From Luidia sarsii (Eukaryota; Echinodermata; Asteroidea; Paxillosida; Luidiidae), in the NCBI GenBank assembly GCA_949987565.1, contig OX465107.1, positions 22,706,958 to 22,770,957 on the forward strand: 64,000 nt of DNA. The letters run 5' to 3'. The translations under genes and the position numbers were made by a program. Shown in pieces: positions 56,101 to 64,000 of this stretch (positions within the stretch are counted from its first letter, which is position 1; every line of letters begins with the position of its first letter). The notes beneath the pieces were generated by a model, which was not told the DNA's origin, did no database searches, and worked only from the letters and a program-made list of their open reading frames with translations.

Positions 56101-58194
56101 AGCCACAGAGGATATGAATAATGACTCACTGTTCTGCATCTCATTAACCTTTCACCCTTGTGCCAACATCAGCTTCCTGGCTGAGTGCCTGGGGGGTAGG
56201 CTCTGATCCCATTATTTTACTGTACTGGGTGAAGGGAGCCCTCGTGTGGGCAAAGTGGGGCAAGGTCATGCCATTTTTTTTTTTTATTCGCCCTTGGAGC
56301 CATGTTTGCTGGAGTGTATTTGATCTCGTAATGAAAACACTAGTAAAAGTCTAGCCTGTACATGTCTACTGAATGTCTACGATTAATCCTTTCTAATCCT
56401 GGTTCCTTTCAAAGAAGACATACCCAGGGCTACATAATGCAGCTTGTTTGGTCCACCGACAATTGCTTATCTTCAATTTTCTGATACATTTTTTGGCAAA
56501 GTCCTGTAGGCTTGGCTTAGGAAAGCTAAAATATATGTAAACGATAAAGCAGTCAATAGAGAGTCCTTGCAGTAGCACAAAGTATTGATATTTCCAAAAT
56601 TGAATATGACTAAATAGCAATGGGGTTTGTGGCATAGCTACAAGAGCTTTGGCTGCGAAAAAAAAGGCCCACCATCTTTCCTACATGTACAAGACCCCAG
56701 GCCTCATGCAATGAACGTTTGTCCCCTAAAAGCTTTTATTATCCAGTCTCTGCAATTCTGGCTGCGCCACAATTGAAAAGAACTGATAGGACACCGCCAC
56801 AAAATGTAACTCTAAATGTAGCTATTTCTATTGACATTTGAAGACCTCAGATCACAAGTTCTACCGGTATTGGTTATGGATAACTAGATGTATTGAACAC
56901 GTTAAACACATGATCATGTGTCAAATTTTAGTGGGCCTGACGTTTCGATCCTAGCAGGACCTTTCTCAAAGGCAGAGAAAGGTCCTACTAGGATCAAAAC
57001 GTCAGGCCCACTAAAATTTGAGATTTGCATTTCGGTAATTTTATTCAGTAAGCAGTTTGCAACATTTTTGTATATGTATCACATGATCATGTGGTAACAC
57101 TTGATCATGTGACCTGCTAATCGGTTAAATACATGTACTATACGCTTACGCAACATACGCACAACCAGCATACATGTACATGTACTGTAGTACTTACTGC
57201 TGGGCTTCAGTGGCCCCTAATAGGCGGAAGTGCGGTTACCGACCCAAACCTGCAAGTGATGTGTGTACTGCCTGTGACTGGTACTCGGCTGTCTCCATTA
57301 CATGAAGCTGGAGCAGTTCCCAATTCTACTCACCCTCTTTTCCTCTTCATCGGGACTCTCTGGTAACTCGTGCTCTCTGAAATGATTGAGAAAACAGAGA
57401 CAAAACACACAAACCTTTTTCAAAATCGTTGGATGATAACAACAACAAAAAAGCGCAAAGCTAAATCTCTAAAAATCTCCAGATTTTTACAACACAAGTT
57501 GCAACGGACAAAAGCGTAAAAGGTTTGAGGCATACCTAACATGGCTGCCAATGGGAAACACAAATGTGACCCGGCACAACGACATGAGGAATATCCCACC
57601 AAAACACTTTTCGAGTAAACAACGCCTGAAGCTAAAGTATCTTCTCAATTCAATTATTTATTTTTTTATTTTTTGGGGGGTGTATTTTCGGAAAGTTAAT
57701 GTATTGGAGGGTATGTCCAAAGGAGTTTTCCAAAATCCGTCTCTAAATATTGAAAAAACAAGGATTTCGAGGAGTGTTTGTGTACTGTTTTCATGAAAAT
57801 GTAAAGTTCCTGCCTTTTTGAATGGCCGCTTTCGAGGAGTTAGAACAGTGCTACTATATTGTGTCTGGTACCAAATGAACGAGCGAAGTCCCCTTGTACT
57901 ATTTACAATACAGTTCACACGGAAATAATTTTGATATCATTTGAAAGCTAATGGCATACTCTTTCACATCATTAGAAAATCTCAAAATCTCAAAAGTGGG
58001 GGTTATTCCTCATTATGCTGTGCCGGGTCACAAATAATAAGTGTCTGATTGTTGAGATACATGTACATGTACCGTAGTACAGTTTTGATTTGAACAATGT
58101 GTACTCACTGCAAAAATCCGTTCCTGTCAGTGACCTTGTAGATGATATAAGATGCATCCTCCCATGGGTCTATTTGTGCTCCTGGCTCACGACC
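34076..58194 (-). CDS. USP6NL: USP6NL/RN-tre-like TBC-domain Rab GAP, 5' partial, 11 exons
   Basis: Predicted GTPase-activating protein for Rab5-class GTPases in endocytic trafficking (role from the USP6NL/RN-tre family). Exons in transcript order: 58194-58109, 57376-57334, 48436-48356, 47542-47435, 46385-46227, 44448-44328, 44016-43922, 42973-42808, 42098-41982, 41371-41220, 35164-34076. They sum to 2217 nt, 739 in-phase codons with the stop, against about 828 residues in human. The TBC domain starts near residue 75 (RRIYKGIP). The arginine finger IDLDVNR (IxxDxxR) is at about residues 122-128 and the glutamine finger YCQ at 163-165, so GAP activity is expected. Residues 377-738 are a low-complexity Ser/Pro tail. 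An Eps8-type PxxDY motif is not visible. The initiator ATG and about 20 further residues of the long form were not found before 64000. Confidence 0.93.
35433..35560. mobile_element. Degenerate Penelope-like tail, inverted pair
   Basis: AATTTAGAGAGCCCAGCATT...GACAGGACC faces GGTCCTGCTAGGATCGAAAC...GGCCCTTTAAATTT. Confidence 0.5.
37688..38095 (+). repeat. ~205-bp tandem duplication
   Basis: Two copies share GTTGCTCTAGGAATT(T/C)TGACTAGAA, GTACAATGTACATGCATGTG, ATACTTAAGCTGTGAAGATC and TTCTAGCCAGACCTTTCTAA. Confidence 0.88.
39150..39305 (-). mobile_element. SINE-like fragment
   Basis: Contains GAACCCTGAGCC, TGCTCTACCTTCTGAGTTAT and GGTCAACTATCTTTGCTGAG, all shared with other tRNA-derived copies in the window. 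Confidence 0.45.
39874..40042. mobile_element. Near-perfect 169-bp palindrome (foldback element)
   Basis: Arms of ~83 bp: ATATAGGAAGGTTTGCGGTG and so on to GTGGTAACTC, then the reverse complement. The sense flank GGCTTTGCATGGTGGGTGAA just before it also precedes 42542-42605, so the two are copies of one family. Confidence 0.85.
41220..41371 (-). CDS. USP6NL: USP6NL-like exon: post-TBC linker
   Basis: [20 protein letters not shown] corresponds to ELKRAKLDLPEP of the family; the rest is Ser/Gln-rich. It enters in phase 1 and leaves in phase 0 (AGACAG|gtaaaa), in frame with the terminal exon. Confidence 0.88.
41413..41640. mobile_element. Fragment of the AAAGCCCCTACACA MITE family
   Basis: Starts CAAAGCCCCTACACACCGTT and keeps the GCATGAAATGACACACCTGT and GTTTCAGCTTAATCCG phrases (reverse complement of the family body). 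The right end is missing. Confidence 0.5.
41687..41845 (+). mobile_element. Penelope-like 3' tail
   Basis: Carries TGTATCTGTTTTGTCCTTGT, CTTTGAGAAAGGTCCTGCTA, ATCGAAACGTCAGGCCCACT and the TTTTAGTCAGTAAGCAGTTG tail, ending GTATATCAC. Confidence 0.65.
41982..42098 (-). CDS. USP6NL: USP6NL-like exon after the TBC core
   Basis: It encodes [20 protein letters not shown] and [18 protein letters not shown], corresponding to the helical LMKLSMEELVEFFQETL...DDFVIEQLQ segment that closes the TBC fold. Phase 1 on both sides. Confidence 0.92.
42542..42605. mobile_element. 64-bp perfect palindrome, short foldback copy
   Basis: TATAGGAAGGTTTGCGGTGA...CATGTATC, a 3-bp loop, then the exact reverse complement. 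Preceded by the same GGCTTTGCATGGTGGGTGAA flank as 39874-40042. Confidence 0.85.
42808..42973 (-). CDS. USP6NL: USP6NL-like exon: [11 protein letters not shown] segment
   Basis: It encodes [20 protein letters not shown] and then [20 protein letters not shown], the conserved C-terminal part of the TBC domain. Phase 0 in, phase 1 out (AGAC|gtaaga). Confidence 0.96.
43130..43330 (+). mobile_element. Array of degenerate Penelope-like tail cores
   Basis: Four to five versions of TTTGAGAAAG(A/T)CCTGCTAGGATC in a row, ending with GGCCCTCTTAATTGTTG. Confidence 0.5.
43690..43810 (-). mobile_element. Non-LTR retrotransposon RT tail fragment
   Basis: The minus strand reads [20 protein letters not shown] and then [12 protein letters not shown], which fits the FxxRxVxxWNxLP end of LINE reverse transcriptases. 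It lies in an intron of the TBC gene and is too short to classify. Confidence 0.5.
43922..44016 (-). CDS. USP6NL: USP6NL-like exon: [13 protein letters not shown] segment
   Basis: [20 protein letters not shown] and [12 protein letters not shown] match [20 protein letters not shown] of the family. Phase 1 in, phase 0 out with donor TTT|gtacgt. Confidence 0.93.
44328..44448 (-). CDS. USP6NL: USP6NL-like exon: TBC glutamine finger
   Basis: It begins [20 protein letters not shown] and continues [23 protein letters not shown] carries the catalytic Gln of TBC GAPs. Phase 0 in, phase 1 out (CATG|gtgagt). Confidence 0.96.
44595..44797. mobile_element. Foldback element with GTTCTGAAAAGAAC arms
   Basis: Outer arms GGATAAATAGG / CCTATTTATCC; inner arms TGGTTCTGAAAAGAACCGGA / its complement ending 44745; centre TCTTCAG|GAGACGAACAGAGT. 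Contains CTGTTCGAAACGTC on the + strand. Confidence 0.75.
44950..45215 (+). mobile_element. Penelope-like ORF end and 3' region, truncated
   Basis: Reads [19 protein letters not shown], stop, then the pyrimidine-rich region shared with 17243-17520 and 47934-48160. It is cut before the tail. Confidence 0.6.
45890..46010 (+). repeat. ~17-bp degenerate repeat (CCTTTTCTCTTGAG)
   Basis: About seven units of CCTTTTCTCTTGGGA and variants. Imperfect CCAACAGTA(C/T)CCAACA pieces lie on either side. Confidence 0.7.
46227..46385 (-). CDS. USP6NL: USP6NL-like exon: TBC arginine finger
   Basis: It has 53 codons, phase 0 at both ends. [20 protein letters not shown] and [20 protein letters not shown] are almost identical to USP6NL. 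IDLDVNR is the IxxDxxR motif with the catalytic Arg. The acceptor abuts a ~730-bp CT-rich satellite (minus-strand view). Confidence 0.96.
46395..47115 (+). repeat. GGGAGA satellite adjoining a TBC-gene acceptor
   Basis: Nearly pure purine (GGGAGAGA units). It includes a higher-order copy: the block GGATAAAGGAAGAGAAAGTG and following sequence at about 46467 recurs at about 46679. On the minus strand it is a ~720-nt pyrimidine tract ending about 10 nt before the acceptor of 46385-46227. Long Arg/Glu/Gly and Ser/Pro/Leu frames are repeat artefacts. Confidence 0.96.
47435..47542 (-). CDS. USP6NL: USP6NL-like exon: TBC domain start
   Basis: It has 36 codons, phase 0 at both ends. [20 protein letters not shown] is the canonical TBC opening ([16 protein letters not shown]), followed by [16 protein letters not shown]. 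Confidence 0.95.
47726..47836 (+). repeat. ~22-bp minisatellite (GTGGAATTTTGTGGAATTTTG)
   Basis: About five units of GAGTGGAATTTTGTGGAATT with variants, in the TBC-gene intron 3' of the RRIYKGIP exon in genome order. Confidence 0.85.
47932..48285 (+). mobile_element. Penelope-like 3' region and tail
   Basis: Starts CAGGAGGGTAATGACTAACA (ORF end), then the pyrimidine region, TCTGGTTTGTCCTTGTCACT and the AAAGGTCCTGCTAGGATCGA tail ending GTGTATCAC. Confidence 0.65.
48356..48436 (-). CDS. USP6NL: USP6NL-like exon: [11 protein letters not shown] segment
   Basis: It has 27 codons, phase 0 at both ends, acceptor cggtag and donor AAG|gtgagc. [19 protein letters not shown] matches LEIERTTKWLKMLKGW just before the TBC domain. 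Confidence 0.93.
48780..49600. repeat. Cluster of ACATGTAC self-complementary repeats
   Basis: Many runs of GTACAT, 2-5 units each, mixed with ACTGTACA and CCGGTACC. The unit is its own reverse complement, so both strands look alike. Confidence 0.9.
50650..50790 (-). mobile_element. Penelope-like tail, diverged
   Basis: TTGCAAACTGCTAACTGAAT, AAATTTAGTGGGCCTGATGT and GCAGGACCTTTCTCAAAGGA in reverse orientation. Confidence 0.55.
51120..52140. repeat. Cluster of ACATGTAC repeats
   Basis: As at 48780-49600. Also holds a tail fragment (52026-52085) with AAAGGTCCTGCTAGGATCGA. Confidence 0.88.
52490..53090. repeat. Cluster of ACATGTAC repeats
   Basis: Dense GTACATGTACAT runs, ending just before the candidate exon at 53172. 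Confidence 0.88.
53172..53291 (-). CDS. Candidate alternative first exon of the TBC gene
   Basis: On the minus strand, an ATG with G at -3 opens 40 codons ([20 protein letters not shown], ending PWSQTFV) and stops at a strong donor GTG|gtgagt in phase 0. The next downstream exon (48436) is entered in phase 0, so it can replace the two upstream exons in frame. It is not an ACATGTAC or transposon sequence, and a CpG-rich stretch lies about 0.8-1.1 kb upstream. No homolog is recognised. It may instead be a chance open frame or belong to an unrelated transcript. Confidence 0.4.
54120..54430. promoter_or_regulatory. CpG-rich segment, possible promoter of a short TBC-gene form
   Basis: High density of CG (GACGGCGCGGGATCG, TGCGCGCCGCTGACGG and others), unlike the AT-rich surroundings and free of the common repeats. 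It lies 0.8-1.1 kb upstream (minus-strand sense) of the ATG exon at 53291. No core promoter motif can be claimed. Confidence 0.3.
55050..55650 (+). repeat. ~21-bp minisatellite (CCTGGTCACTACCTTGGTGCC)
   Basis: Perfect units of TGGTCACTACCTTGGTGCCC at about 55280-55395 and degenerate units on both sides. Open frames here are repeat products. Confidence 0.92.
56907..57093. mobile_element. Penelope-like inverted tail pair with 14-bp target duplication
   Basis: CACATGATCATGTG at 56907-56920 and again at 57080-57093. Between them, an inverted short tail core joins head-on to a full direct tail ending GTATATGTAT. Confidence 0.65.
57334..57376 (-). CDS. USP6NL: USP6NL-like small exon ([14 protein letters not shown])
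   Basis: A 43-nt exon with acceptor tttcag and donor AGG|gtgagt. It encodes [14 protein letters not shown], aligning with EEELPD of the family. Phase 2 in, phase 0 out. It is too short for homology alone; splice signals, phase and ELP context support it. Confidence 0.82.
57565..58032. mobile_element. MITE with TGTGACCCGGCACA inverted ends
   Basis: Left end TGTGACCCGGCACA, right end TGTGCCGGGTCACA; internal AT-rich DNA with no transposase. It lies between the two most 5' TBC-gene exons. A related copy starts at 5551 with only the left end intact. Confidence 0.75.
58109..58194 (-). CDS. USP6NL: USP6NL-like exon: PWEDA / YKVTDR segment
   Basis: Read on the minus strand, it has acceptor catccag, then [16 protein letters not shown] and [13 protein letters not shown], closely matching the family N-terminus ([20 protein letters not shown]). 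The donor is CA|gtgagt, phase 2. It is the most 5' exon recognised. Confidence 0.9.
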
Positions 58195-60816
58195 CTGGAT
58201 GAAAATAAAGAAAGCAGACGATCGATGTCAGCCTTAATCAAACTGCTTTTACTTCTCAATTATCATACAGCTTTCTGAGTGTCCATGTACATGTACATGT
58301 ACTGTATGTTGTGACACACAAAATGTTCCCAGCTAAAGTTGTGTAAAAATGATTTAACCATTCAAACATGTGCGTGCATACAGTGTACCTTGAAATGTGA
58401 TTTAAAACATTATGTGCATGTGCATAAAATGTACATTACAGTACATGTGTGTGGCTTAACTGGAACACCCATGAATTGTAATAATGTAATTACACGGGGC
58501 TGACTTCACAGAAGGCTGTGACTGATTGTAAAATACACATCGGTCTACACACAAAATGTAGACTGCTAAGCCAGGCAAAACTGTCCAGTTAACATGTACA
58601 ACATGTGTACACTGTACAGTGTACATGTTCATGGATGAACATCGGTACATGTACAGTTTGTACATGTACATCAAACATGTATCTGTCCCTCTGACTGGCC
58701 CATAGGATTTAGAGATGAACATACTCAATCAGGTCTTTGATGTACATGTACATGTACATGTACCTATGTACAGTACATGTACATGTACGGTACCGGTACA
58801 TGTAGTATGAGAGCCCACTTAATGTTAATATCCATAATATTACCAGTACAGGGGTATGCATAACAATGCATCATAGGCATATGGGATTCAAAGTTTGCAA
58901 AAAAATGAGCCAGAGGCATGTACATGTACATGTACATGTGCATGTACAATGTACATGTACATGTACATGTATCATCAATAGAATTTATCACAAGTGTGCA
59001 ATTTCTTTTTCCTGGTTGTATGCATAAACAAATACAATGTAGCACAGTTCTTATCACAAACTCCAAAGGTTCAAAGACGTGTTGTCGTGTTCATGTTCAC
59101 ATACTGGGATTCAACTTTACCACAGCACCACAGCTGTCATTATTGACGGCAATGCATAATACATGTACATGTACGTGTACATGTATGGACACTACACACT
59201 TTGGTACAAGACTTGGGTCGATACGTACAGTACATGTACATGTACATGTACGTACCGGTACATGTACTTTGTGTGTGAATGATGCATTAAACCTTCAAGG
59301 GCCCATTCCTGCTCTTGTCAAGGGGGCTCAGTGTCATGGCAAAGTACATGTATAGAAGATGGTCCATTCTACACAGTGCACCTGTCTCTGATGGAATCCT
59401 GGGTCTAGGGGTTAGGTTACCCTATGACTATGAGAGCAAGCTCATCTGAGACTGTCCGGGTCTATGATGGAGAGATCATCAGGTCTTTAAAGTGCAGCGA
59501 GCAATTTTGGCCTGTATCTTTAAACAGCTTCAATATAAACTGTTGAGTGTTGACTATGATAAAATGAGCATGCATACAGTGTACTCAAACTCTTCTGCAC
59601 CCAATAGTGTGTGCATGAACATGTACAATGTACAGTGCGCAGACATGGACATGTGTGCAGTGCACTATCACTACATGTATACGTACATGTACTGTACATG
59701 TACATGTATAACTGTACGTACACAATGTACAATGTACGTGTACAAGTACATGTACATGTACACGTACAGGTGTACACGTACAATGTACAGTGTGTAACTG
59801 TAAAATGTAGAATTATATGCATACTGTACACATGTGTACCGGTACACAGTACAAAAAATGTTGCAAACTGCTGAAAGACTTTAAAAACAACTGAAATGAA
59901 AATGGAAGCAGGACCTTTCTAAAATGGCAGAAGCCAGGGTTTCTGCCTTTGAAAGGAGGTCCTGCAACAGGATCAAAACAGGCCCTTCACATTGTGGAAA
60001 TTAAAAACTTGTCAAAGTTTCTTTGTTTTCGCGTGTTAGGGGCTCAAGTACGAAAGCTAGTGGGGTCCTGTACATGTACATGTACATGTACATGTATCTC
60101 TTAATGCACCGCAAAGTGCAATTCATGAAAACCACTCCAGAAATCCAAGGCTCCATTGCTACGTGTATTTTTTCAAGCACCAGTTGGTCCTACATGTAAT
60201 TGATTTATGTCTGGTCCAGGAAATTTCTGGAATAACTTGCTTCGTACACTGTATGTACAGTACAATCTACGTGTACATCTACATGTACATGTACCATACA
60301 TGTATTGTACGTACAGTATGCCCATTGCATTAATGTACATGTACATGTACAGTACATGTATTTTTTTATGTACATGTACATGTACTGTACTGTAGTGTAG
60401 GCCTACATGTACATGTACATGTACATACATGTACACGTTGTACATAATGTACAGATCAATTGCTGAAGTGTATGTACTGGGGTAGGTGCACACACACATG
60501 TACATGCAGTCATGCACGTACAATATAAATGTAGGGTACGGTATACATGTACAATATGTGACTTCACAGCTAGGCCCTCCTCTACTAAGGTACATGTAGG
60601 ACAATCTGATATTCTGGCCCAGCCAGTTTACATGTATCTGCTCACATGCGCTTGTGCCTGATTCAATTTGAGCATCTTCTGCTGCACTATCATCTGGACA
60701 CATGTTTCACTGGTATGGGTCCACATGAACATACAGATCAGGGCTTGTAAATTCAATTTGCATCCGTGCACTGTGTGTACGTACATGTACGTGTACATGT
60801 ACACGTACATGTACAT
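58195..60816. other. Upstream side of the TBC gene: ACATGTAC clusters
   Basis: Dense GTACAT runs at 58280-59280 and 59600-60600; a diverged Penelope-like tail at 59858-60000. The missing first coding exon of the long TBC form was searched for and not found. Confidence 0.55.
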
Positions 60817-63522
60817 GTACGTGTTAGGCTTGGGCGGTTCCAGGATTTTGGGAACCGGTTCCGGTTCCAGTTAGGAACCGCGGTTCCGAGATAGAACCGG
60901 TTCCTAAAAAACAAAGAAAAACATAAGATTTAATAAAAAACAAAAAGACCTCAGTGAGCGCGGTTTCGCAGACGCCGCCATGAGCTTGGAAGGTTCAACT
61001 ACATGCGCGTCTTTTATGGCGACTTAATTTTGCTTCAATGCATTGATAAAGTATACCGAATGCTGGTTTGGCAGTCTGATTGTCCTTTATGTATCAATAG
61101 GATGTATGAGACATGTTTAAAAGATTTGCTTGAATTGTTTGGCTGCTCATTTGCCCAATATTTTTCACGGAAAATACAACGCGGTTCAATAACGAAACCG
61201 TTAAACGAATGGAATCATCCAAACCCAAACTCGGGTCTTCCCATTCTTAAAAAAGGGGTGATTTGATTTCATTTCGATGGAAAAAAATAATTTCTGTAGA
61301 CCGATGAATAAACCGTAGATTGATATAGATTTAGATTTGAAAACATGTTTAGATTTTACGATCCTCTATTCAAAAGCAATTCTGCATGGCATATTAAGAA
61401 CAGGGAATAAAACCCTTTGAGTAAATTCACCCGTAGAAAGTGGAAGGGTCAAGCCATTACCTTTTGGTTGTTCATTGGACGCGCGCCAGCATGGTTGGCC
61501 AGGTAACTTGGATAACTTCGGCAGGTACGCTACAGACAAAATGTACCACGTGGCTACTTCCCGAGTCCTCGATTCCAACGCCTGCAGTCCCCGATTTACA
61601 CACCAGCAATCGCTGGAGCCGACAGCTAGCGCAAATAGCCGTGTCAGTCCCAAATCCCACGCAAAACTCGGACCCAACACTGTCCCATATCCCGAGCAAT
61701 ACCCGAGCCCCGCGCGGTCCCGAATCCTGAGCAATACCCGAGCCCCACGCAGTCCAGAATCCCGAGCAACACCGGGGCCCCACGTACGCGATCCCGAGCC
61801 CCACGCGGTCCCGAATCCCGTGCAAGACCATAGCCCCACGCGGTCCCGAATCCCGTGCAACACCATAGCCCCACGCCGTCCCGAATCCCGTGCAACATCA
61901 TAGCCCCACGCCGTCCCGAATCCCATACAATACCCCGAGACGCACGTGGTCCCGAATCCCACGCAATACCCCGAGACGCACGTGGTCCCGAATCCCACGC
62001 AATACCCCGAGACGCACGTGGTCCCGAATCCCACGCAATACCCCGAGATGCACGTGGTCCCGAATCCCACGCAAAACTCGAACCCAACACTGTCCCGAAT
62101 CCCGTGCAATACACGAACCCCACCCCACACAACGCTGTACCGAATCCGCTCCCATGCAACACACGAACCCCACCCCACACAACGCGGCGCGCCGTACCGA
62201 ATCCTCTGCCATAGCAATACACGAACCCACCCCACACAACGCTGTACCGAATCCGCTGCCATGCATGCAATACACGAACCCCAACCCACCCCACGCCGTA
62301 CCGAGTCCGCTCCCATGCAATACACGAACCCCACCCCACACAACGTCGTACCGAATCCGCTCCCATGCAATACACGAACCCCACCCCACACAACGCTGTA
62401 CCGAATCCGCTCCCATGCAATACACGAACCCCACCCCACACAACGCCGTACCGAATCCGCTGCCATAGCAATACACGAACCCCACCCCACACAACGCTGT
62501 ACCGAATCCGCTGCCATAGCAATACACGAACCCCACCCCACGCCACGCCGTACCGTACCGAAACTCCATTCCTGGGACACCTCCCGAGCCAAATACCCGG
62601 TTCCAAAGCTGGGACACCTCCCGAGCCAAATACCCGGTTCCAAAGCTGGGACACTTCCCGAGCCAAATACCCGGTTCCAAACCTGGGACACTTCCCGAGC
62701 CAAATACCCGGTTCCAAAGCTGGGACACTTCCCGAGCCAAATACCCGGTTCCAAAGCTGGGACACTTCCCGAGCCAAATACCCGGTTCCAAATCTGGTAC
62801 CTCCCCCCCGCGAAGGAACCGGGTCCGAGTCCAATGCAATCGTGCAATAGCCGAGTCCTACGCTGGAGCCGCGCGAGTCCGGCCGTATGTACGTGCAGAA
62901 CAATGTAAGAACACAAGTAACAAGACGAGATAAATATATCTCTGCCTAGGGAGCCAAGTGAACCCGTCACAACCATGTGGTCTGTAAAAGAATCGCGTGA
63001 TTGGGCATTGGTAGCCGATGAAATACTGATGAAATCACACATGCTTGGGAGCCTTACTCAGACTTGCACCACATGGCAACACAAGTACAGTGCGTGTAGG
63101 CTGTAGTACAATGTACAGTATGCGTACAGAATTATCCACGATCGAATGGGGTCATTCAATGCGTTGCTTATTGCTGCCACGTGCAGTACCACAGTAGCAG
63201 CCTGCGTTCGATTGTTGTGAATTTACAGGCATACAAAGTAAATTGTACATGTACATGTGTCATGCACCCATTGCACTGTGCATGTACAAACCAACATTGC
63301 ATAAGTTATCCATGGTTGGGGCCAGGCCATTGCGTGACTGCGTGTTCGCTAAATGTGCGCTGGGCCGCGCTGTCCACAGAGTTTGGAACCGGTTCCTCTG
63401 AAGCGGGAACCGTCCAAAGCGGGTACCCGGTTCCAAAAAAAAGCGGAACCACGGTTCCGGTTCCCATTTTGGAACCGCGGTTCCACTTGGAACCGGGAGA
63501 ACCGCCCAAGCTTAGTACGTGT
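60817..63522. mobile_element. 2.69-kb hAT-like element with 8-bp target duplication
   Basis: GTACGTGT at 60817-60824 and 63515-63522 flanks inverted ends TAGGCTTGGGCGGTTC (60825) and GAACCGCCCAAGCTTA (to 63514). Subterminal GGAACCGGTTCC / GGAACCGCGGTTCC palindromes lie inside both ends. The 8-bp duplication and end sequence fit the hAT superfamily. No transposase is recognised; most of the interior is a minisatellite (61680-62830). Confidence 0.7.
61680..62830 (+). repeat. GC-rich composite minisatellite inside the hAT-like element
   Basis: Three unit types in succession: CGAGCCCCACGCGGTCCCGA (61700-61930) passing into CGAGACGCACGTGGTCCCGA (61935-62070); AATACACGAACCCCACCCCA with CGCTGTACCGAATCCGCT (62105-62560); AGCTGGGACACTTCCCGAGC with CAAATACCCGGTTCCAAA (62570-62800). 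Stops are rare in several frames on both strands. Confidence 0.92.
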
Positions 63523-63649
63523 ACATGAACCGGTACCGTACTGTACACACTGTACAATAGTTCATTTGATGTCCGGTTTAGCAAGAAATGTCTCACTTCA
63601 TTTGGTTAACAAATAACTACACTGTGCATGATTCATCCATCTGCATCAA

Positions 63650-64000
63650 TTACAGTACTTGATTTACAGTAGAGTACTTTGATGTACAGTACTGTGTACC
63701 ATACTCGTACATGTACATGTACCCCATACACATACATGTACACATGTACAAATGTACATTGGTACATGCATACTATTACTATACATGTACATGTGAAGTG
63801 CATGTTCTACTTGTACATGTACATGTACATGTACATGTACATGTACAAGTACAAGTAGATGTACAAGTAGAACATGTACTTTACAAGTATGTAAAGTACA
63901 TGTACCGGTACACTGTACACATACTGTACATATACAATGTACAGTACTGTAGAACATGCACTGCACAATACACACAGTCACATGTACTATACAATACATG
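63650..64000. repeat. Cluster of ACATGTAC repeats
   Basis: GTACATGTAC runs, with a 30-bp run near 63815-63845, continuing past the window edge. Confidence 0.88.

Larger units (their letters stand above)
48437..57333 (-). other. Long TBC-gene intron rich in ACATGTAC
   Basis: Dense ACATGTAC clusters at 48780-49600, 51120-52140 and 52490-53090; Penelope-like tails at 50650-50790, 52026-52085 and 56921-57079; a candidate alternative exon at 53172-53291; CpG-rich DNA at 54120-54430; a minisatellite at 55050-55650. Many 60-200 codon frames rich in Tyr, Met, Cys, Thr, Val and His come from the ACATGTAC repeat. Confidence 0.6.

Noticed and set aside
60628..60816. Possible missing first coding exon of the long TBC-GAP form
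   Set aside because: A short minus frame is present but does not resemble the expected LAQERAEIVAKYD-type N-terminus, and no donor in the right phase was found.

Overview
The window is eukaryotic genomic DNA. Short coding exons with clean splice sites are spread through long introns full of minisatellites, short inverted-repeat transposons and degraded retroelements. The short self-complementary motif ACATGTAC occurs in very many copies. Domain content and this repeat style suggest an invertebrate, perhaps a marine deuterostome such as an echinoderm or lancelet. The species assignment is inference and cannot be settled here.

Two protein-coding genes were recognised, and they converge. On the + strand, positions 59-22740 hold 15 exons of a phospholipase D (PLD1/2 family). 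They run from inside the PH domain to the stop codon; the N-terminus, including any PX domain, lies before the window. All exon phases join, and the two HKD catalytic motifs are in the exons at 7606-7815 and 20703-20988. On the - strand, positions 58194-34076 hold 11 exons of a USP6NL (RN-tre)-like Rab GTPase-activating protein. They cover the conserved N-terminal segment, the whole TBC domain with its Arg and Gln fingers, and a long low-complexity tail to the stop codon. They sum to 739 in-phase codons including the stop; the start codon of the long form was not found. A 120-bp phase-compatible exon with its own ATG (53172-53291, -), close to a CpG-rich stretch, may be an alternative start. 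Both protein families act on membrane traffic and endocytosis, but nothing here shows that they work together.

Layout: 1-22740 PLD1-like exons and introns; 22741-34075 between the two stop codons (tandem copies of the PLD1 stop region, a dispersed repeat pair, a 640-bp duplication, about 5 kb of fairly plain AT-rich DNA, a 46-bp-type minisatellite); 34076-58194 USP6NL-like exons and introns; 58195-64000 upstream or 5' intron of USP6NL, with ACATGTAC clusters and a 2.69-kb hAT-like element.

The most unusual signal is the placement of tandem arrays against exon borders. Copies of a splice acceptor plus the first bases of its exon form a ~170-bp array before exon 3. The last codons, stop and 3' flank form a ~155-bp array after the final exon. 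The HKD2 exon acceptor is embedded in a ~175-bp array. Several other arrays start within tens of bases of a donor or acceptor. Other points are a GC-AG intron, a Penelope-like retroelement family with 12-16 bp target duplications, a hAT-like element that carries a GC-rich minisatellite, and a family of near-perfect foldback palindromes.
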